From Ruminococcaceae bacterium UBA3753 (lineage in GTDB: Bacteria; Bacillota; Clostridia; Oscillospirales; Acutalibacteraceae): 64,000 bases of DNA. The stretch lies in the NCBI GenBank assembly GCA_002372375.1, contig DFGJ01000037.1:1-64000 (forward strand). The letters run 5' to 3'. Position numbers and translations under genes: made by a program. The notes under the pieces were generated by a model. It worked only from the letters and a program-made list of their open reading frames with translations. It was not told where the DNA came from and ran no database searches. Position 1 is the first letter of the stretch, and every line of letters starts with the position of its first letter. Positions 9,801 to 19,790 of the stretch are shown piece by piece.

Positions 9801-11208
9801 TGCCACCCACAATTGCTTCACTTCCAACTGGAAATGCCGTACCAGATATCGCATCCATTATTTTTTTCATAAACTCACCGTTAAGCTTATACTTCGTTTT
9901 ATATATAACATATGCCAACAGCATGCCAAGAGCTGGAACTATGCACATGAGGGCACGAATAGCATTTTTGGTCCCTAAGGTCTGTACTGTATTTGGGATA
10001 TATCCAGTAAGCCCCAACGCGAATCCAATCGACAATGAAGTTAGTGCAGAAGTAAATTTTTTACTCAAAGCCTGCAGGGAAAATACAATTCCTTCATTTC
10101 TTGTACCAAGCTTATGTTCACCGTAATCAACCACATCAGCTAAACAAACTGTCGTACATCCGCGCTCTAGACCGGTCCCAGCTTGTACTATAGCACCAGA
10201 TATTGCAGTTAATATAAAATTATTAGGGCAAACGAAACTTACGGCAAGAAGCATAATTAAACCAAATGCAGGCAAGACACATGAAAGAAAAAACACTTTT
10301 TTACGGGACATCTTTTTAGATATCTTTGGAAAAACCAAAAGCCCAAAAATTTCAGCAAAACATGCGCTTATCATAAAGGCCGACAGCATATTTTTGTTGC
10401 AACAGACATATGCAAAATAGTAAGTGGAGACACTTCTTATGAACTGTATACCAACATTATAAAGTAAAATCAAAGCGATAGTCCAACGCAACTGGTCATT
10501 TTGCTTTATAACATTCATAACGTCCTTAAAATTCATCTTTTTGGCTGTTTTGGCTGTAGTCTGCACTCTTGGAAGCGTAAATGTGCAAATAGAAAAAGTT
10601 ACTAAAAAAACAAGACAAATTATAGTCGCAAAATTATGATACCCCTGGTAACCCCCACCAAAAAATCTAATTATCTGAAAACCCAGGCCATTAATTATCA
10701 ATGATTTACTTACACTTGCGAAAACTGCCGGTAAAACGGAGATTTTATTTCTTTCTTTCGGATCAGAAGTAAGGTTAGGTATTAACGACCAATATGGCAC
10801 ATCCATAACTGTATAACACATACCCCAAAGCGTATACAAAATAGTCGCAAAAACACAAAGAGACAAACCGTTTAAATGAAAGTCCGTAAACATAACATAA
10901 AAAATTATAATATTAAGTGGAATCGCGAGAGCTAGCCATGGAACAAATTTGCCATACTTGCTCCGAGTATTATCGACAATCACACCCATTAATAAATCAT
11001 TAAATGCATCCCAAAGTCTCGCAACAAAAAACATCGATCCTACGAAAACGGGCGAAATCTTTAAAACGTCTGTAAAATATATCATCAAAAATATCGAGGC
11101 CATACCATACATCAAGTCTTTACCGAACGCACCCAAAGAAAAGGCATACTTCACTTTGTTTGGTATTTTCTCTTTGTAAACAACACTTCTAACTTTTTGA
11201 TCGCTCAC
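9661..11208 (-). CDS. GPH-family sugar/cation symporter (MFS type)
   Basis: About 515 residues with 12 hydrophobic helices. The order of motifs (LGAFGKDLMYGMASIFLMI near the start, DAFNDLLMGVIVDNTRSKYGKF, then VPYWSLIPNLT) is that of glycoside-pentoside-hexuronide:cation symporters, which import sugars or sugar conjugates across the cytoplasmic membrane. I place the start at GTG 11208 because AGGAG lies six bases before it; an ATG at 11259 adds 17 residues without a good site. The C-terminus is unusual: after the last helix there is a hydrophilic tail of about 65 residues rich in Ser, Glu and Asn. Part of this tail is duplicated just downstream. The substrate is unknown and no glycosidase gene is nearby. 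Confidence 0.9.
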   Translation of the reverse strand: MSDQKVRSVVYKEKIPNKVKYAFSLGAFGKDLMYGMASIFLMIYFTDVLKISPVFVGSMFFVARLWDAFNDLLMGVIVDNTRSKYGKFVPWLALAIPLNIIIFYVMFTDFHLNGLSLCVFATILYTLWGMCYTVMDVPYWSLIPNLTSDPKERNKISVLPAVFASVSKSLIINGLGFQIIRFFGGGYQGYHNFATIICLVFLVTFSICTFTLPRVQTTAKTAKKMNFKDVMNVIKQNDQLRWTIALILLYNVGIQFIRSVSTYYFAYVCCNKNMLSAFMISACFAEIFGLLVFPKISKKMSRKKVFFLSCVLPAFGLIMLLAVSFVCPNNFILTAISGAIVQAGTGLERGCTTVCLADVVDYGEHKLGTRNEGIVFSLQALSKKFTSALTSLSIGFALGLTGYIPNTVQTLGTKNAIRALMCIVPALGMLLAYVIYKTKYKLNGEFMKKIMDAISGTAFPVGSEAIVGGRNNINTTAISEESAPDVSSFNESLGNVSTAGTANEQEPTSENSDIL

Positions 11209-11774
11209 GCTAAAACTCCTAACTCCAAAAAATAGTGCTTGCACAGCTTGCCTTTTCATACAAGGTATGTCTAAAGTGTACGTTTGTTACTAATTCAAAA
11301 TGATAAAAGCATTAGCAGATACCACTGTTCTAGAGGCTTAATCTAAAGGCATAAAAATAATTAGCACAAATTTTTATATTTATCAATAAAAAGTATTGGA
11401 AATCTTCTGGCGTAGAAAACATCAAAATTAAACCGACGATCTTTGTAAAATGAAGACTTGTGACAAGAAAATTTGCTCCTTTCTCGACTGGCTTAAACTT
11501 TGCTTCAAAATGAAACTTGCACAAAAATTAAAATTGTATAAATAAAAAAACAAAAATAAAACCCATATTAATTTGATTAACTCGCAAAAATCAAGTAAAA
11601 TAAAGAACAAGGAGCACAACACACCGTGGTATCTCTGAGTGCACGAGATGCAAATAATTTATAAGTTTCAACAGACTAGCTAGACCGGAACACTTGCAAT
11701 CACGAAAATTAAGCGCAGCCCTACCGACGACTGGCACGACTAGCTTCGACACACTTTGAGGCAACACGTGGCTA
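11209..11774. other. Gap of about 560 bp without a supported gene
   Basis: Two overlapping minus-strand ORFs of 64 codons at 11330-11622 have no clear binding site, and their composition looks like translated AT-rich DNA. I see no RNA gene. Confidence 0.5.
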
Positions 11775-13001
11775 TTACTTAATCAAAAAAGACTTTAGCG
11801 TATCTATTTCGCTATCCTTCATTCCATACTCCACTAAGTATTTCCTCGCCATATTTGACCTAGCCTCACTCGAGGTCTCAGAACAATTCCCACCTGAGGC
11901 CTCCTTTATAAGCTTAAGAAAACCATTGAACGCTTCTACCTCACTACTTTCAGTATTGTACCATAAATCGTACCAATATCCTCGGCTAAAAAAGCTTCTT
12001 TTATAACAGGCCTTTCCCTTTGCGCAATTCTTATAATAATTGTTGTAGCTCGACACAAAATCTCTTTTTAGCTCTTCTATCTCCTTCCCCATTAGAAGAC
12101 CCAAAATAGCTGAAAAATATCCAGTACGAGTTCGACCTTCTGTGCAATGAATATAAACAGGTTTATCAGTACCGTGAGTCCTCCAGTAATTCAAGATGCC
12201 TTTAAGCCCAGCAACTATACTTCCACCACATTTTTTAGGTTTAGAAATTCCTCGCATAGATATATTCATACTATAATTTCCATTATTATTATGGAATTTA
12301 CTAAAGTAGTCTGAATTATTAAAAATTACAGTATAATCAAATGGGGTGTTTCCCTTATCGTCGCTCTCAAGATTTATCTCAAAGCCTATATTTCTAGACT
12401 GTGCGATTGCCGAAACGCAGGAAGCCCTGCCGTTCTCTTTTTGATAAGGGGACGCACCAAAATATATCAACCCCTCCTTGCAGCCATTGCATTTGAATGG
12501 TCTAAAATTCGCAAAAGTTTCAGGGTCATCGTAATCGCTGTAATTTCCAGAGTAACCGTATTTCTTTAAAAAATTTGTACTATAAGCCACACTACCATTA
12601 ATACAAGCGTTTATTATGTCTTGCTGAGTAACTGATGGTTTCTCACCAAATCCGTTTCCGTTATTATTATTTTCATTATTACTAAATCTAGTCTCATCCA
12701 TTTTACCTTCCCCTGCTCGTCCAACCATTGAAGAAACCTTAAAAACCCCGAAAAGTGATGCGCATGCCCCAATAAATCCAAAAATTTTTCCTTTGATAGA
12801 AAATTGTGCATTCGAATTAGACGTAAGCTCCACTTTCTTTTTTTCAACCTTTTTCTTGTCGCTTGGATTCGCATCTTCTTTCGTCCCTAGATTTTTAATA
12901 TTCTCTATAAGTTCGCCATTTGAAGCACTAGAATACGCCGCAAATGGTAAAGACACTAAAAGTAGCGATGCGAATACGCCAGAAACATTTCTTTTTTTCA
13001 T
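11775..13001 (-). CDS. Exported CX5R tyrosine/dual-specificity-type phosphatase 1
   Basis: 408 residues, intact. Residues 1-27 are a Sec signal peptide (MKKRNVSGVFASLLLVSLPFAAYSS). A charged linker follows, then a hydrophobic segment (KIFGFIGACASLFGVFKV, about 70-90), then the phosphatase domain. The catalytic P-loop is HCTEGRTRTG at about residue 281: Cys, five residues, Arg. Earlier in the domain FGASPYQKENGRASCVS aligns with the two neighbouring paralogues. Such enzymes hydrolyse phosphate esters on proteins or other phosphorylated ligands; an N-terminal export signal means the target is outside the cytoplasm. AGGAGG precedes the ATG. It is the last of three paralogues in a row, each with its own gap of over 300 bases. 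Confidence 0.85.
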   Translation of the reverse strand: MKKRNVSGVFASLLLVSLPFAAYSSASNGELIENIKNLGTKEDANPSDKKKVEKKKVELTSNSNAQFSIKGKIFGFIGACASLFGVFKVSSMVGRAGEGKMDETRFSNNENNNNGNGFGEKPSVTQQDIINACINGSVAYSTNFLKKYGYSGNYSDYDDPETFANFRPFKCNGCKEGLIYFGASPYQKENGRASCVSAIAQSRNIGFEINLESDDKGNTPFDYTVIFNNSDYFSKFHNNNGNYSMNISMRGISKPKKCGGSIVAGLKGILNYWRTHGTDKPVYIHCTEGRTRTGYFSAILGLLMGKEIEELKRDFVSSYNNYYKNCAKGKACYKRSFFSRGYWYDLWYNTESSEVEAFNGFLKLIKEASGGNCSETSSEARSNMARKYLVEYGMKDSEIDTLKSFLIK

Positions 13002-13360
13002 AAAAACAAACCTCCTAGCCTATCCGCGACAATTATACAATATTTGATCCATTTTTGCAATATATTTACCTACAAAATATATAAACTTACACTAGCATTT
13101 CACAAAGCAAAGTTTTAGTCTCTACAAAAAATAGTTACGTCATATATCATCTCGAACTTCTGCGACGTACACTCCTTTAACAAAGCTCTGAATGCAGTGC
13201 TATTTGAAAAATAGGATTAAGAAAAGCACATTATTATGCCGACTCTATTATCCAAGATCATTTCGACATCCATCGAACGAAAAGGACAACACTACAAAAC
13301 AAAGTCAGGCCAAGCATTGTAAAAACTGCCACATTTTTGCATATCAATGAAAAATACTCT
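13002..13360. other. Gap between phosphatase genes
   Basis: About 360 bp, AT-rich, no supported gene. It must hold the promoter of the phosphatase at 11775-13001, but I cannot pick one with confidence. Confidence 0.45.
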
Positions 13361-14512
13361 TTAATTATTAATAAATGAAACTAGCGTATTTATTTTTGAG
13401 GCTTCCATTCCGTTTTTTATTAAATAATTCCTTGTTATTTTAATTCTTTTATCTACATTTTCAGCTTTGCTTAAAGCATTTTCTTTTTTTTCGGCCTTTT
13501 CCCCGACAGATTTCAAAAATTTCTCAAAAGCACCTACATCTCGCTCCTCAGACCTTGCAACTTTTTTCCCAAAGTAATTATTTGCACTCATTAGAAATTT
13601 TTCTTTAGTATAATCTATGTTCGCACCTGCTAACAAGTAAAGTATACTTAAAAGATCGCCTGTTCTAAATCTTCCTTCTGTGCAGTGGACATATACCGGG
13701 AGCCGCTGGCCATTAGTCTGCCAATATTCAAGTATTCCTAAAAGTGCTTGAACTATGCTTTTACCATAATTGTCGTCTTTGCGATCACAAGGCATGGCAA
13801 TTGCAATGTACTTACCATTTTTACGTAGGGTTAGGAAGTGATCATATCCATTACGTCCCTCCTTCTCTATATCTTCAAAATTCACATGTTTGTTACCACT
13901 ACAATCTTTACCTTCTTTATCGCACTCAAGGTTTACTTCATATCCGACATTTAATTCTTTTGCAATTTCACTTACGGCTAGCGCCCTTCCATTGTTCTTA
14001 TACCACGGCGAAGCACCAGCAAAAATTATATTTTTTTTGCAGCTGCGGCAGTCGAAGCTTCTGATATTTGCGAACTGCACAGGACTTTCGTAAAATTTAA
14101 AATTCACAGGATAACCTTTTTCCGACGAATAGTAATCTGCCAAATAATAATTTGCAAAACTACTCGAACTTTTGCAGGCTTCTTTTACGTTTTTAAGAGC
14201 ATTAATTTTTACTAAAAGATCATTTTTAATTTCAGACTTTTCAATTTTAGCTATTGGTTTAATGCAATTGAAAATCATAAGAGCAAACGCAACAGCTACA
14301 ACCCACTTTAAAATTTTTTCTTTAATTTCCAAACTGGACATGTCATTGGTAATACCAAGAGTAGAATTGTTTTTAAAAGTTTCCTTTGAAGACACATTCG
14401 AGCTATTAGTCTGATCTGTTTTCGTATTTTCAGCGAAAGCACAAAACGATGAGCTAAAAATCCACAAAACACTCGCCGATAAAAATAAAAGACTTTTTGA
14501 TCTTTTAAACAT
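13361..14512 (-). CDS. Exported CX5R tyrosine/dual-specificity-type phosphatase 2
   Basis: 383 residues. It has a signal peptide (residues 1-28, ending SSFCAFAE), a Ser/Asn/Thr-rich linker, a hydrophobic helix at about 70-86 (ILKWVVAVAFALMIFNC), then the catalytic domain. The P-loop is HCTEGRFRTGDL near residue 275. FAGASPWYKNNGRALAVS and YEVNLECDKEG match the third paralogue almost word for word, so these two are the closest pair. The end of the protein is a helical region (RNYLIKNGMEASKINTLVSFI) also shared by all three. Either the hydrophobic helix anchors the enzyme at the cell surface, or it helps insertion into another membrane; which one is open. Confidence 0.85.
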   Translation of the reverse strand: MFKRSKSLLFLSASVLWIFSSSFCAFAENTKTDQTNSSNVSSKETFKNNSTLGITNDMSSLEIKEKILKWVVAVAFALMIFNCIKPIAKIEKSEIKNDLLVKINALKNVKEACKSSSSFANYYLADYYSSEKGYPVNFKFYESPVQFANIRSFDCRSCKKNIIFAGASPWYKNNGRALAVSEIAKELNVGYEVNLECDKEGKDCSGNKHVNFEDIEKEGRNGYDHFLTLRKNGKYIAIAMPCDRKDDNYGKSIVQALLGILEYWQTNGQRLPVYVHCTEGRFRTGDLLSILYLLAGANIDYTKEKFLMSANNYFGKKVARSEERDVGAFEKFLKSVGEKAEKKENALSKAENVDKRIKITRNYLIKNGMEASKINTLVSFINN

Positions 14513-14857
14513 TTAGGAAAGCCTCCTGCTATTACATAAAGTTATGCTTAAATTATACAGTATTTAAATTACAAATTTCAATATGTCTCTTTATTTAGTT
14601 TTTAATTTTGAATGAGTAATAAAAATAAACTCTTTAAATATGATTAAATTTCTTTAAAAAAACTAAGCAGCACATATAATTCACAATATATACCCTTCAG
14701 TGGTAACTAAAAAATCTGCAATTTTTGTTTTTTGAGTTAAAACTTTAGTTTTTTACGCTGCTTATTCACTACCTTAATCTACGTAACTAAATTTCACAAA
14801 GATCCGCTTTCAGGGTTATGAAAGCGGATGTCCTTATTAAGCAAACAGCTAGTACCG
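14513..14857. other. Gap between phosphatase genes
   Basis: About 345 bp, AT-rich. At 14802-14828 ATCCGCTTTCAGGGTTATGAAAGCGGAT forms a strong hairpin (ATCCGCTTTCA / TGAAAGCGGAT), placed just beyond the stop of the phosphatase at 14858. Reading leftwards it can serve as that gene's terminator, although no long U-tract follows. Confidence 0.5.
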
Positions 14858-16065
14858 TTAATTAGTTTTTTTAATAAATGAAATCAACTCTTTTATCTCT
14901 GATTCCTTCATTCCGTTACTTATTAGATACTTCTTCACTATATCTATTCTGTCGTTAACAGTTTCCGCGTTAAATAAAGCGCCTTCGTCGCTAACACCAA
15001 ATTTACCAACAGATTTTACAAATACATCAAAAGCTCCTACATCATAGCCTTCCCTTTGTGTCGCTTCTTTCCCAAAATAATTACTAGCACTCTTTAAAAA
15101 CTTTTCTCGAACGGATTCTATATCCTCTCCTGCTAACAGGTAAAGTATACTTAAAAGGTCGCCTGTTCTAAATCTTCCTTCCGTGCAGTGAATATAAATT
15201 GGTTTATTTTGACCATTTTTTCTCCAATAATTAATCATCCCTTTAAGCGCGACCACTATGCTTTTTCCGTAATCAACGTCATCTCTTTCGCCAGGCATAG
15301 CAATTGCAATATAATCCCCATTTGCACGCAACTTCAAAAAGTGGGCATCCTTGCGTGACTTTGCTATGTTCGTAAAGTCTATATGTTTTTTGTTATAATA
15401 ATTCCAGCCGTCTTTGTCACATTCAAGATTTACTTCGTATCCAACACCAAGCTCCCTTCCAACCTCACTTGCAACAAAAGCCCTACCATTCCATTCGTAC
15501 CACGGGGAAGCTCCAGCAAAAATAACATTTTCCTTGCAATTTTGACAATCAAAACCTCTAGCATTTGCAAATTGTATAGGATTTTCATAACTTTCACATT
15601 CTGTAGGATAAAGCCACCAGTTCTTAAAATTACTGAAAACACGCGAATCTTCACAAGCCTTCTTTATGTTTTTGCGGTCCTTTATTTCCAACAAACGATC
15701 GTTTTCAATCGGAGAACTTCCTACTTCCGGCATTTTTTATCACCTGCGCGGGATGATTCACCACTTTTTATATTTCTACCAAATAAACAAAAATAGGATG
15801 CCAAACAACACAGCGTTCCTGCAAATAAAGCTTCAACTTTTTTTGAAATATTTGAAATGGAAAAACTACTTTTTCTATCTTTAACCTTACCTTTTGCAAC
15901 AAATTTCGGCACAGCTGAATCAATTACGTCAGTCTGAACATCACATACGTCTTCTGCTTCTGCAAAAACCGAAGAAGAAGAAGAAGAAGAAGGAGAAGAA
16001 GAAGTACAAGTAATTAAAGCAACAAACGAAATAGCAGACAATAGCCTTCCAGAACATCTAAACAT
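14858..16065 (-). pseudogene. Exported CX5R phosphatase 3, split by a frameshift
   Basis: The phosphatase domain (14858-15733, P-loop HCTEGRFRTGDL) is intact but has no export signal in its own frame. The N-terminal part lies in another frame from ATG 16065 (GGGGAGG seven bases before): a signal peptide MFRCSGRLLSAISFVALI, a serine run, and the hydrophobic segment VEALFAGTLCCLASYFCLFG, as in both paralogues. The two frames meet at a run of six A residues at 15732-15737 (minus strand GATAAAAAATGCC). Seven A would join them into one protein of about 400 residues. So this is either a one-base deletion, a sequencing error, or expression by slippage at the A run. A separate start at ATG 15733 would give a cytoplasmic enzyme. 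Confidence 0.8.
15971..16004. repeat. GAA trinucleotide repeat coding for polyserine
   Basis: About eleven GAA units with one GGA variant. On the minus strand they encode the serine run that follows the signal peptide of phosphatase 3. Such runs change length easily, which may make the gene's linker variable. Confidence 0.8.
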
Positions 16066-16252
16066 AATAGAAACCTCCCCAAACTTTAGAACAACCACAG
16101 TTTAATTATATAATTCTTTGCTCAAGTTGTCAACTATGTGCGCTATTAAAAATAGACATCGTTTTTGAAAGTAATTATTTTTTTACTATAATAAATCCAG
16201 CAATTTATTTTATATCCACTTTGTCAACAAAGATAAGGAGAATGTTATACCT

Positions 16253-18886
16253 ATGGCTGGCCTTTCACCTATGATGAAGCAGTACACAGAAATAAAAAAC
16301 AGATATAAAAACTCTATATTGTTCTTTAGACTTGGTGACTTTTATGAAATGTTCTTCGAAGATGCAAAGACTGTCTCAAAAGAACTAGAGCTTACTTTAA
16401 CTGGCAAAGATTGCGGAACGGGTCAGAGGGCTCCAATGTGCGGAATTCCTTACCATAGTTGCGACTCTTACATAGCAAAACTGATTGAGAGAGGATACAA
16501 AATAGCAATTTGTGAACAAACGGAAGAAACATCATATAAAGGACTAATGAAAAGAGATGTAGTTAGGGTAATAACTCCTGGAACTGTTTACGAAAATAAT
16601 CTTTTGGATGAATCTAAAAATAATTTTATCTGTTCTGTTTTCCTTGGAAAGAGCAGTTTATCTTTTTGTGCTTGCGACATTTCTACTGGTGAAACTAAGT
16701 TTACTTTAATAGAAAACAGTGAGGGAATAGAAGAAAAATTAAAAAATGAGCTCAGTAAATTTAGTCCAAAAGAAATGCTCTTCAGAGGTGATGTTGGGAT
16801 ATTAAAAAAATTACACGAGTTTATTGCCAACAAAATAAGATGTTCTGTAGAAGTTTTAAACGGGGAACTTAGCAGCATTAATCACTTTGAAAGTAAAGTT
16901 AAAGAACAATTCAAGAACTACAATATGACTACAGAATTAGGCAGAACCGAACCAATAATATGCATCGGTCAGCTATTAGATTATCTTTTTAAAACCCAGA
17001 AAGCTGTTCTTAAAAGAATAAAAACTATAGATACTTATTCTGAAAAAGAGTATATGGATCTTAATTACGTTACTCTTAGAAATCTTGAGATTACAGAATC
17101 TCTGCGTGAAAGAAAAAAAATTGGATCTTTACTGTGGGTTTTAGATCACACCAAGACTGCGATGGGCAAAAGATTAATAAAAAGTGTAATTAAAAGACCT
17201 CTTCTAGATATCAATAAAATAAATGAGAGATTAGACGCAGTTGAAGAACTTTTAAAAGATATAAAAATCTTGGACTCTGTGAGGGAAGAATTAGCTGGAA
17301 TTTTTGATTTAGAAAGACTTTTAACTAAAGTAGTCTGCGCTTCTTGCAATGCTAGAGATATAAAATCTATTGGTTCAGCGCTAAGTAAATTACCAGAAAT
17401 TAAACAAATTTTGAAAGGCTCCTCAAGTAAAATATTAAACAGTGTAGAAAGTGGTATAGAAAATTTAGACAGTCTAAAAAACTTAATAGAAAACTCCATA
17501 GTAGACCAAGACGTCCCCCTGACACTAAAAGAAGGAGGAATAATAAAACCGGGTTACAATGAAGAACTTGATGAACTGAGAAATATCCTGTTTAACGCCA
17601 AAGACTATATATCCAAAATAGAAATAAGCGAAAAAGAAAAAACAGGAATATTAAAATTAAAAATAGGGTACAACAAAATTTTTGGATACTACTTGGAAGT
17701 ACCTAACTCTCATAAAGAAAAAGTCCCTCAGAACTATATTAGAAAACAGACTCTCTCTAATTGTGAAAGATATGTCACTCCAGAACTTAAAGATCTTGAA
17801 TACAGAATATTACACGCAAAAGAGCAAATAAATAATCTTGAATATAAGCTGTTTCTAGATGTAAGAAACGAAGTAGCTAAAAGTCTTGACTGTATACAAA
17901 GATCTGCTATTAACATAGCTAAGTTAGATGTCTTAGCTTCTTTTGCGTATGCTTCTTTTAAAAATGAATATGTAAGGCCAAAAATCACTGATGACGGAAA
18001 AATTACTCTAAAGGATGCACGTCATCCAGTTGTAGAGTTGTTATCCAGCGATATTTTATTTGTACCTAACGACACAAATCTTGACCTAGAAGAAAACAGG
18101 ATCTCCTTAATTACAGGCCCTAATATGGCTGGAAAATCTACATATATGCGACAAATAGCACTTATTTGCGTAATGGCGCAAATCGGTTGTTTTGTTCCGG
18201 CAGCAAGTGCGGATATAGGCGTAGTTGATAGTGTATTTACAAGGATAGGTGCTAGTGATGATCTTTCTGGTGGGCAGTCTACTTTCATGGTTGAAATGAC
18301 AGAACTCGCTGATATTTTAAAAAATGCAAATAAAAATAGTCTTATTATTCTTGACGAAATAGGTCGGGGCACCTCAACATTTGACGGCATGAGCATAGCA
18401 AGAGCTGCTCTTGAATACATAGCCGATAAAAATAAAATAGGAGCAAAAACTTTATTTTCTACGCATTATCATGAACTAGAAGATTTAGAAGAATCAGTAG
18501 AAGGCGTCAAAAATTACAATGTTGCCGTTAAGAAAAAAGATGATGGGATTGTATTTTTGCGCAAAATAGTCAGGGGAAGCGCAAATGAAAGCTACGGTAT
18601 AGAAGTTGCAAAACTCGCAAAATTACCGGAGTACGTAACTAAAAGAGCTGAAGAAATTTTATGTGAATTAGAAACTTCTAGTAGTGCAGAATACAAAAGT
18701 AAAAACTGCGAAGAACAAATAGCAAGAGGTATACCAGAAAGTGAGAAAACAGACTATCTCGAGAAAGAAGTAGTTCGGCCTGTTTTAGAAGAAATAAAAA
18801 AAATAAAAATCGACGCTCTAACACCTATTGAAGCGCTAAATATTCTAAACGAACTAGTAAATACTGTAAGTAAAGTAACTTCCTAA
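16253..18886 (+). CDS. mutS: DNA mismatch repair protein MutS
   Basis: 877 residues, full length for MutS. It recognises mismatches and small loops in DNA and starts repair with MutL. The mismatch-binding motif FFRLGDFYEMF lies at residues 24-34 (Phe and Glu of the F-x-E contact present). The ATPase Walker A is GPNMAGKSTYMRQ near residue 624, followed by DDLSGGQSTFMVEM, the Walker B LIILDEIGRGTSTFDG and FSTHYHEL. The C-terminal end holds the helix-turn-helix and tetramer region. AAGGAG precedes the ATG. No mutL follows; a terminator lies just downstream. Confidence 0.98.
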   Translation: MAGLSPMMKQYTEIKNRYKNSILFFRLGDFYEMFFEDAKTVSKELELTLTGKDCGTGQRAPMCGIPYHSCDSYIAKLIERGYKIAICEQTEETSYKGLMKRDVVRVITPGTVYENNLLDESKNNFICSVFLGKSSLSFCACDISTGETKFTLIENSEGIEEKLKNELSKFSPKEMLFRGDVGILKKLHEFIANKIRCSVEVLNGELSSINHFESKVKEQFKNYNMTTELGRTEPIICIGQLLDYLFKTQKAVLKRIKTIDTYSEKEYMDLNYVTLRNLEITESLRERKKIGSLLWVLDHTKTAMGKRLIKSVIKRPLLDINKINERLDAVEELLKDIKILDSVREELAGIFDLERLLTKVVCASCNARDIKSIGSALSKLPEIKQILKGSSSKILNSVESGIENLDSLKNLIENSIVDQDVPLTLKEGGIIKPGYNEELDELRNILFNAKDYISKIEISEKEKTGILKLKIGYNKIFGYYLEVPNSHKEKVPQNYIRKQTLSNCERYVTPELKDLEYRILHAKEQINNLEYKLFLDVRNEVAKSLDCIQRSAINIAKLDVLASFAYASFKNEYVRPKITDDGKITLKDARHPVVELLSSDILFVPNDTNLDLEENRISLITGPNMAGKSTYMRQIALICVMAQIGCFVPAASADIGVVDSVFTRIGASDDLSGGQSTFMVEMTELADILKNANKNSLIILDEIGRGTSTFDGMSIARAALEYIADKNKIGAKTLFSTHYHELEDLEESVEGVKNYNVAVKKKDDGIVFLRKIVRGSANESYGIEVAKLAKLPEYVTKRAEEILCELETSSSAEYKSKNCEEQIARGIPESEKTDYLEKEVVRPVLEEIKKIKIDALTPIEALNILNELVNTVSKVTS

Positions 18887-18909
18887 CAGCTTTAAACAAC
18901 ACTTCACCT

Positions 18910-18934
18910 CGCCCCACTTTGTGGCGCTCTTTTT
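18910..18934 (+). terminator. Rho-independent terminator after mutS
   Basis: CGCCCCA and TGTGGCG form a short GC-rich hairpin with a CTT loop, followed by CTCTTTTT. It lies 24 bases after the mutS stop. Confidence 0.65.
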
Positions 18935-19348
18935 GTACCAAAATTAGCTGGATGATATTTTATTTTTTGCATTTGGTACGCCTAAACTTTTAATCCGATT
19001 CTTCTATACCTAAAACTTTTTAATCTTACCTTATTAACTCCATCGCGCCACTGATTTCGCCGGCGGACCAAAATCTTCTAAAGCTAAAATAAGTCATGGT
19101 AATAACCTCCAGCTCTAAGTAGCCCCAAAATTACTCCGCCTTGCTCAAAGTTATGGCTCTCATTTGAATCCTCGGGATACATCAAAAGTCCTAGTTATTT
19201 GTCGAAAATAAGTTACCAAAATAGTAAACAAAAATACAAGCCGAAAGAACGACCTTCGGCTTTCTTCCCATAATACTCTCACTACTATACTAGACTGGTG
19301 CGGGGTTATTAAAAAAACGCCCCACAAAAACACCTAACAAAAATACCA
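18935..19348. other. Non-coding gap with a terminator-like hairpin
   Basis: About 410 bp. At 19239-19261 AGCCGAA and TTCGGCT form a perfect hairpin flanked by T-rich sequence on one side and A-rich on the other, so it can act in both directions. On the minus strand it lies about 90 bases beyond the stop of the small double-glycine gene and is its likely terminator. No ORF is supported here. Confidence 0.55.
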
Positions 19349-19636
19349 TTATTTATAACCTTGAAAAACGGCTGCGTCTCCTTCATCACTGCTAATTTTC
19401 AAGTCTGTACTTACACCCGCGGATATTGCTGCATCATAAGCCGCTTTTTCCAAACTTTGACCCGGTTTTAAGTCTTCCACTGCAATGGCAAATCTTATAA
19501 ATTTACCATTTTTATCTATACCCGATATAATAGCAGCGTTTTTACTGCCCAATTTACCCAATTCAGCTTTTGTTGCATTACTAATGGTACCTCCGCTAAC
19601 TTGACCAAGGTCTGCTTCCTTCAATGCTTTTCCCAT
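19349..19636 (-). CDS. Small protein with a short double-glycine leader
   Basis: 95 residues starting MGKALKEADLGQVSGG. The pattern 'L-x-x-x-D/E-L-x-x-V-S-G-G' is that of double-glycine leaders cut by peptidase-containing ABC transporters, here unusually short (16 residues). The remaining 79 residues are small, acidic and mixed, with no cysteines, so a lanthipeptide or disulfide-rich bacteriocin is unlikely. GGGGGT stands before the ATG. A smaller ORF with a similar GG lies 22 bases upstream in the same direction. The cargo function is unknown; the leader resembles the ends of the long Nif11 leaders at 46.6-61.5 kb, which suggests the same export route. Confidence 0.7.
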   Translation of the reverse strand: MGKALKEADLGQVSGGTISNATKAELGKLGSKNAAIISGIDKNGKFIRFAIAVEDLKPGQSLEKAAYDAAISAGVSTDLKISSDEGDAAVFQGYK

Positions 19637-19658
19637 AATAATTTACCCCCAATTCATT

Positions 19659-19790
19659 TTAAGCTTTAGGCTTTAATTTGCTGAAATCGACAACTGCATT
19701 TTTGTCTGCTTGATTACCAGAAAAATCATTGTAAACAGGTTTAGACAACGCTCCCCCACTGCCCAGTGCTGCATTAACAGTAGCACTCAT
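19659..19790 (-). CDS. Very small ORF with an internal Gly-Gly, possible companion peptide
   Basis: 43 codons from ATG 19790 (MSATVNAALGSGGALSKPVYN), ending 22 bases before the double-glycine gene. The same frame is open further upstream for about 30 codons, with DITDFES and LTDADKG but no ATG, so this could be the end of a decayed longer leader gene. The weak binding site AAAGG precedes the ATG. Coding status uncertain. Confidence 0.4.
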   Translation of the reverse strand: MSATVNAALGSGGALSKPVYNDFSGNQADKNAVVDFSKLKPKA

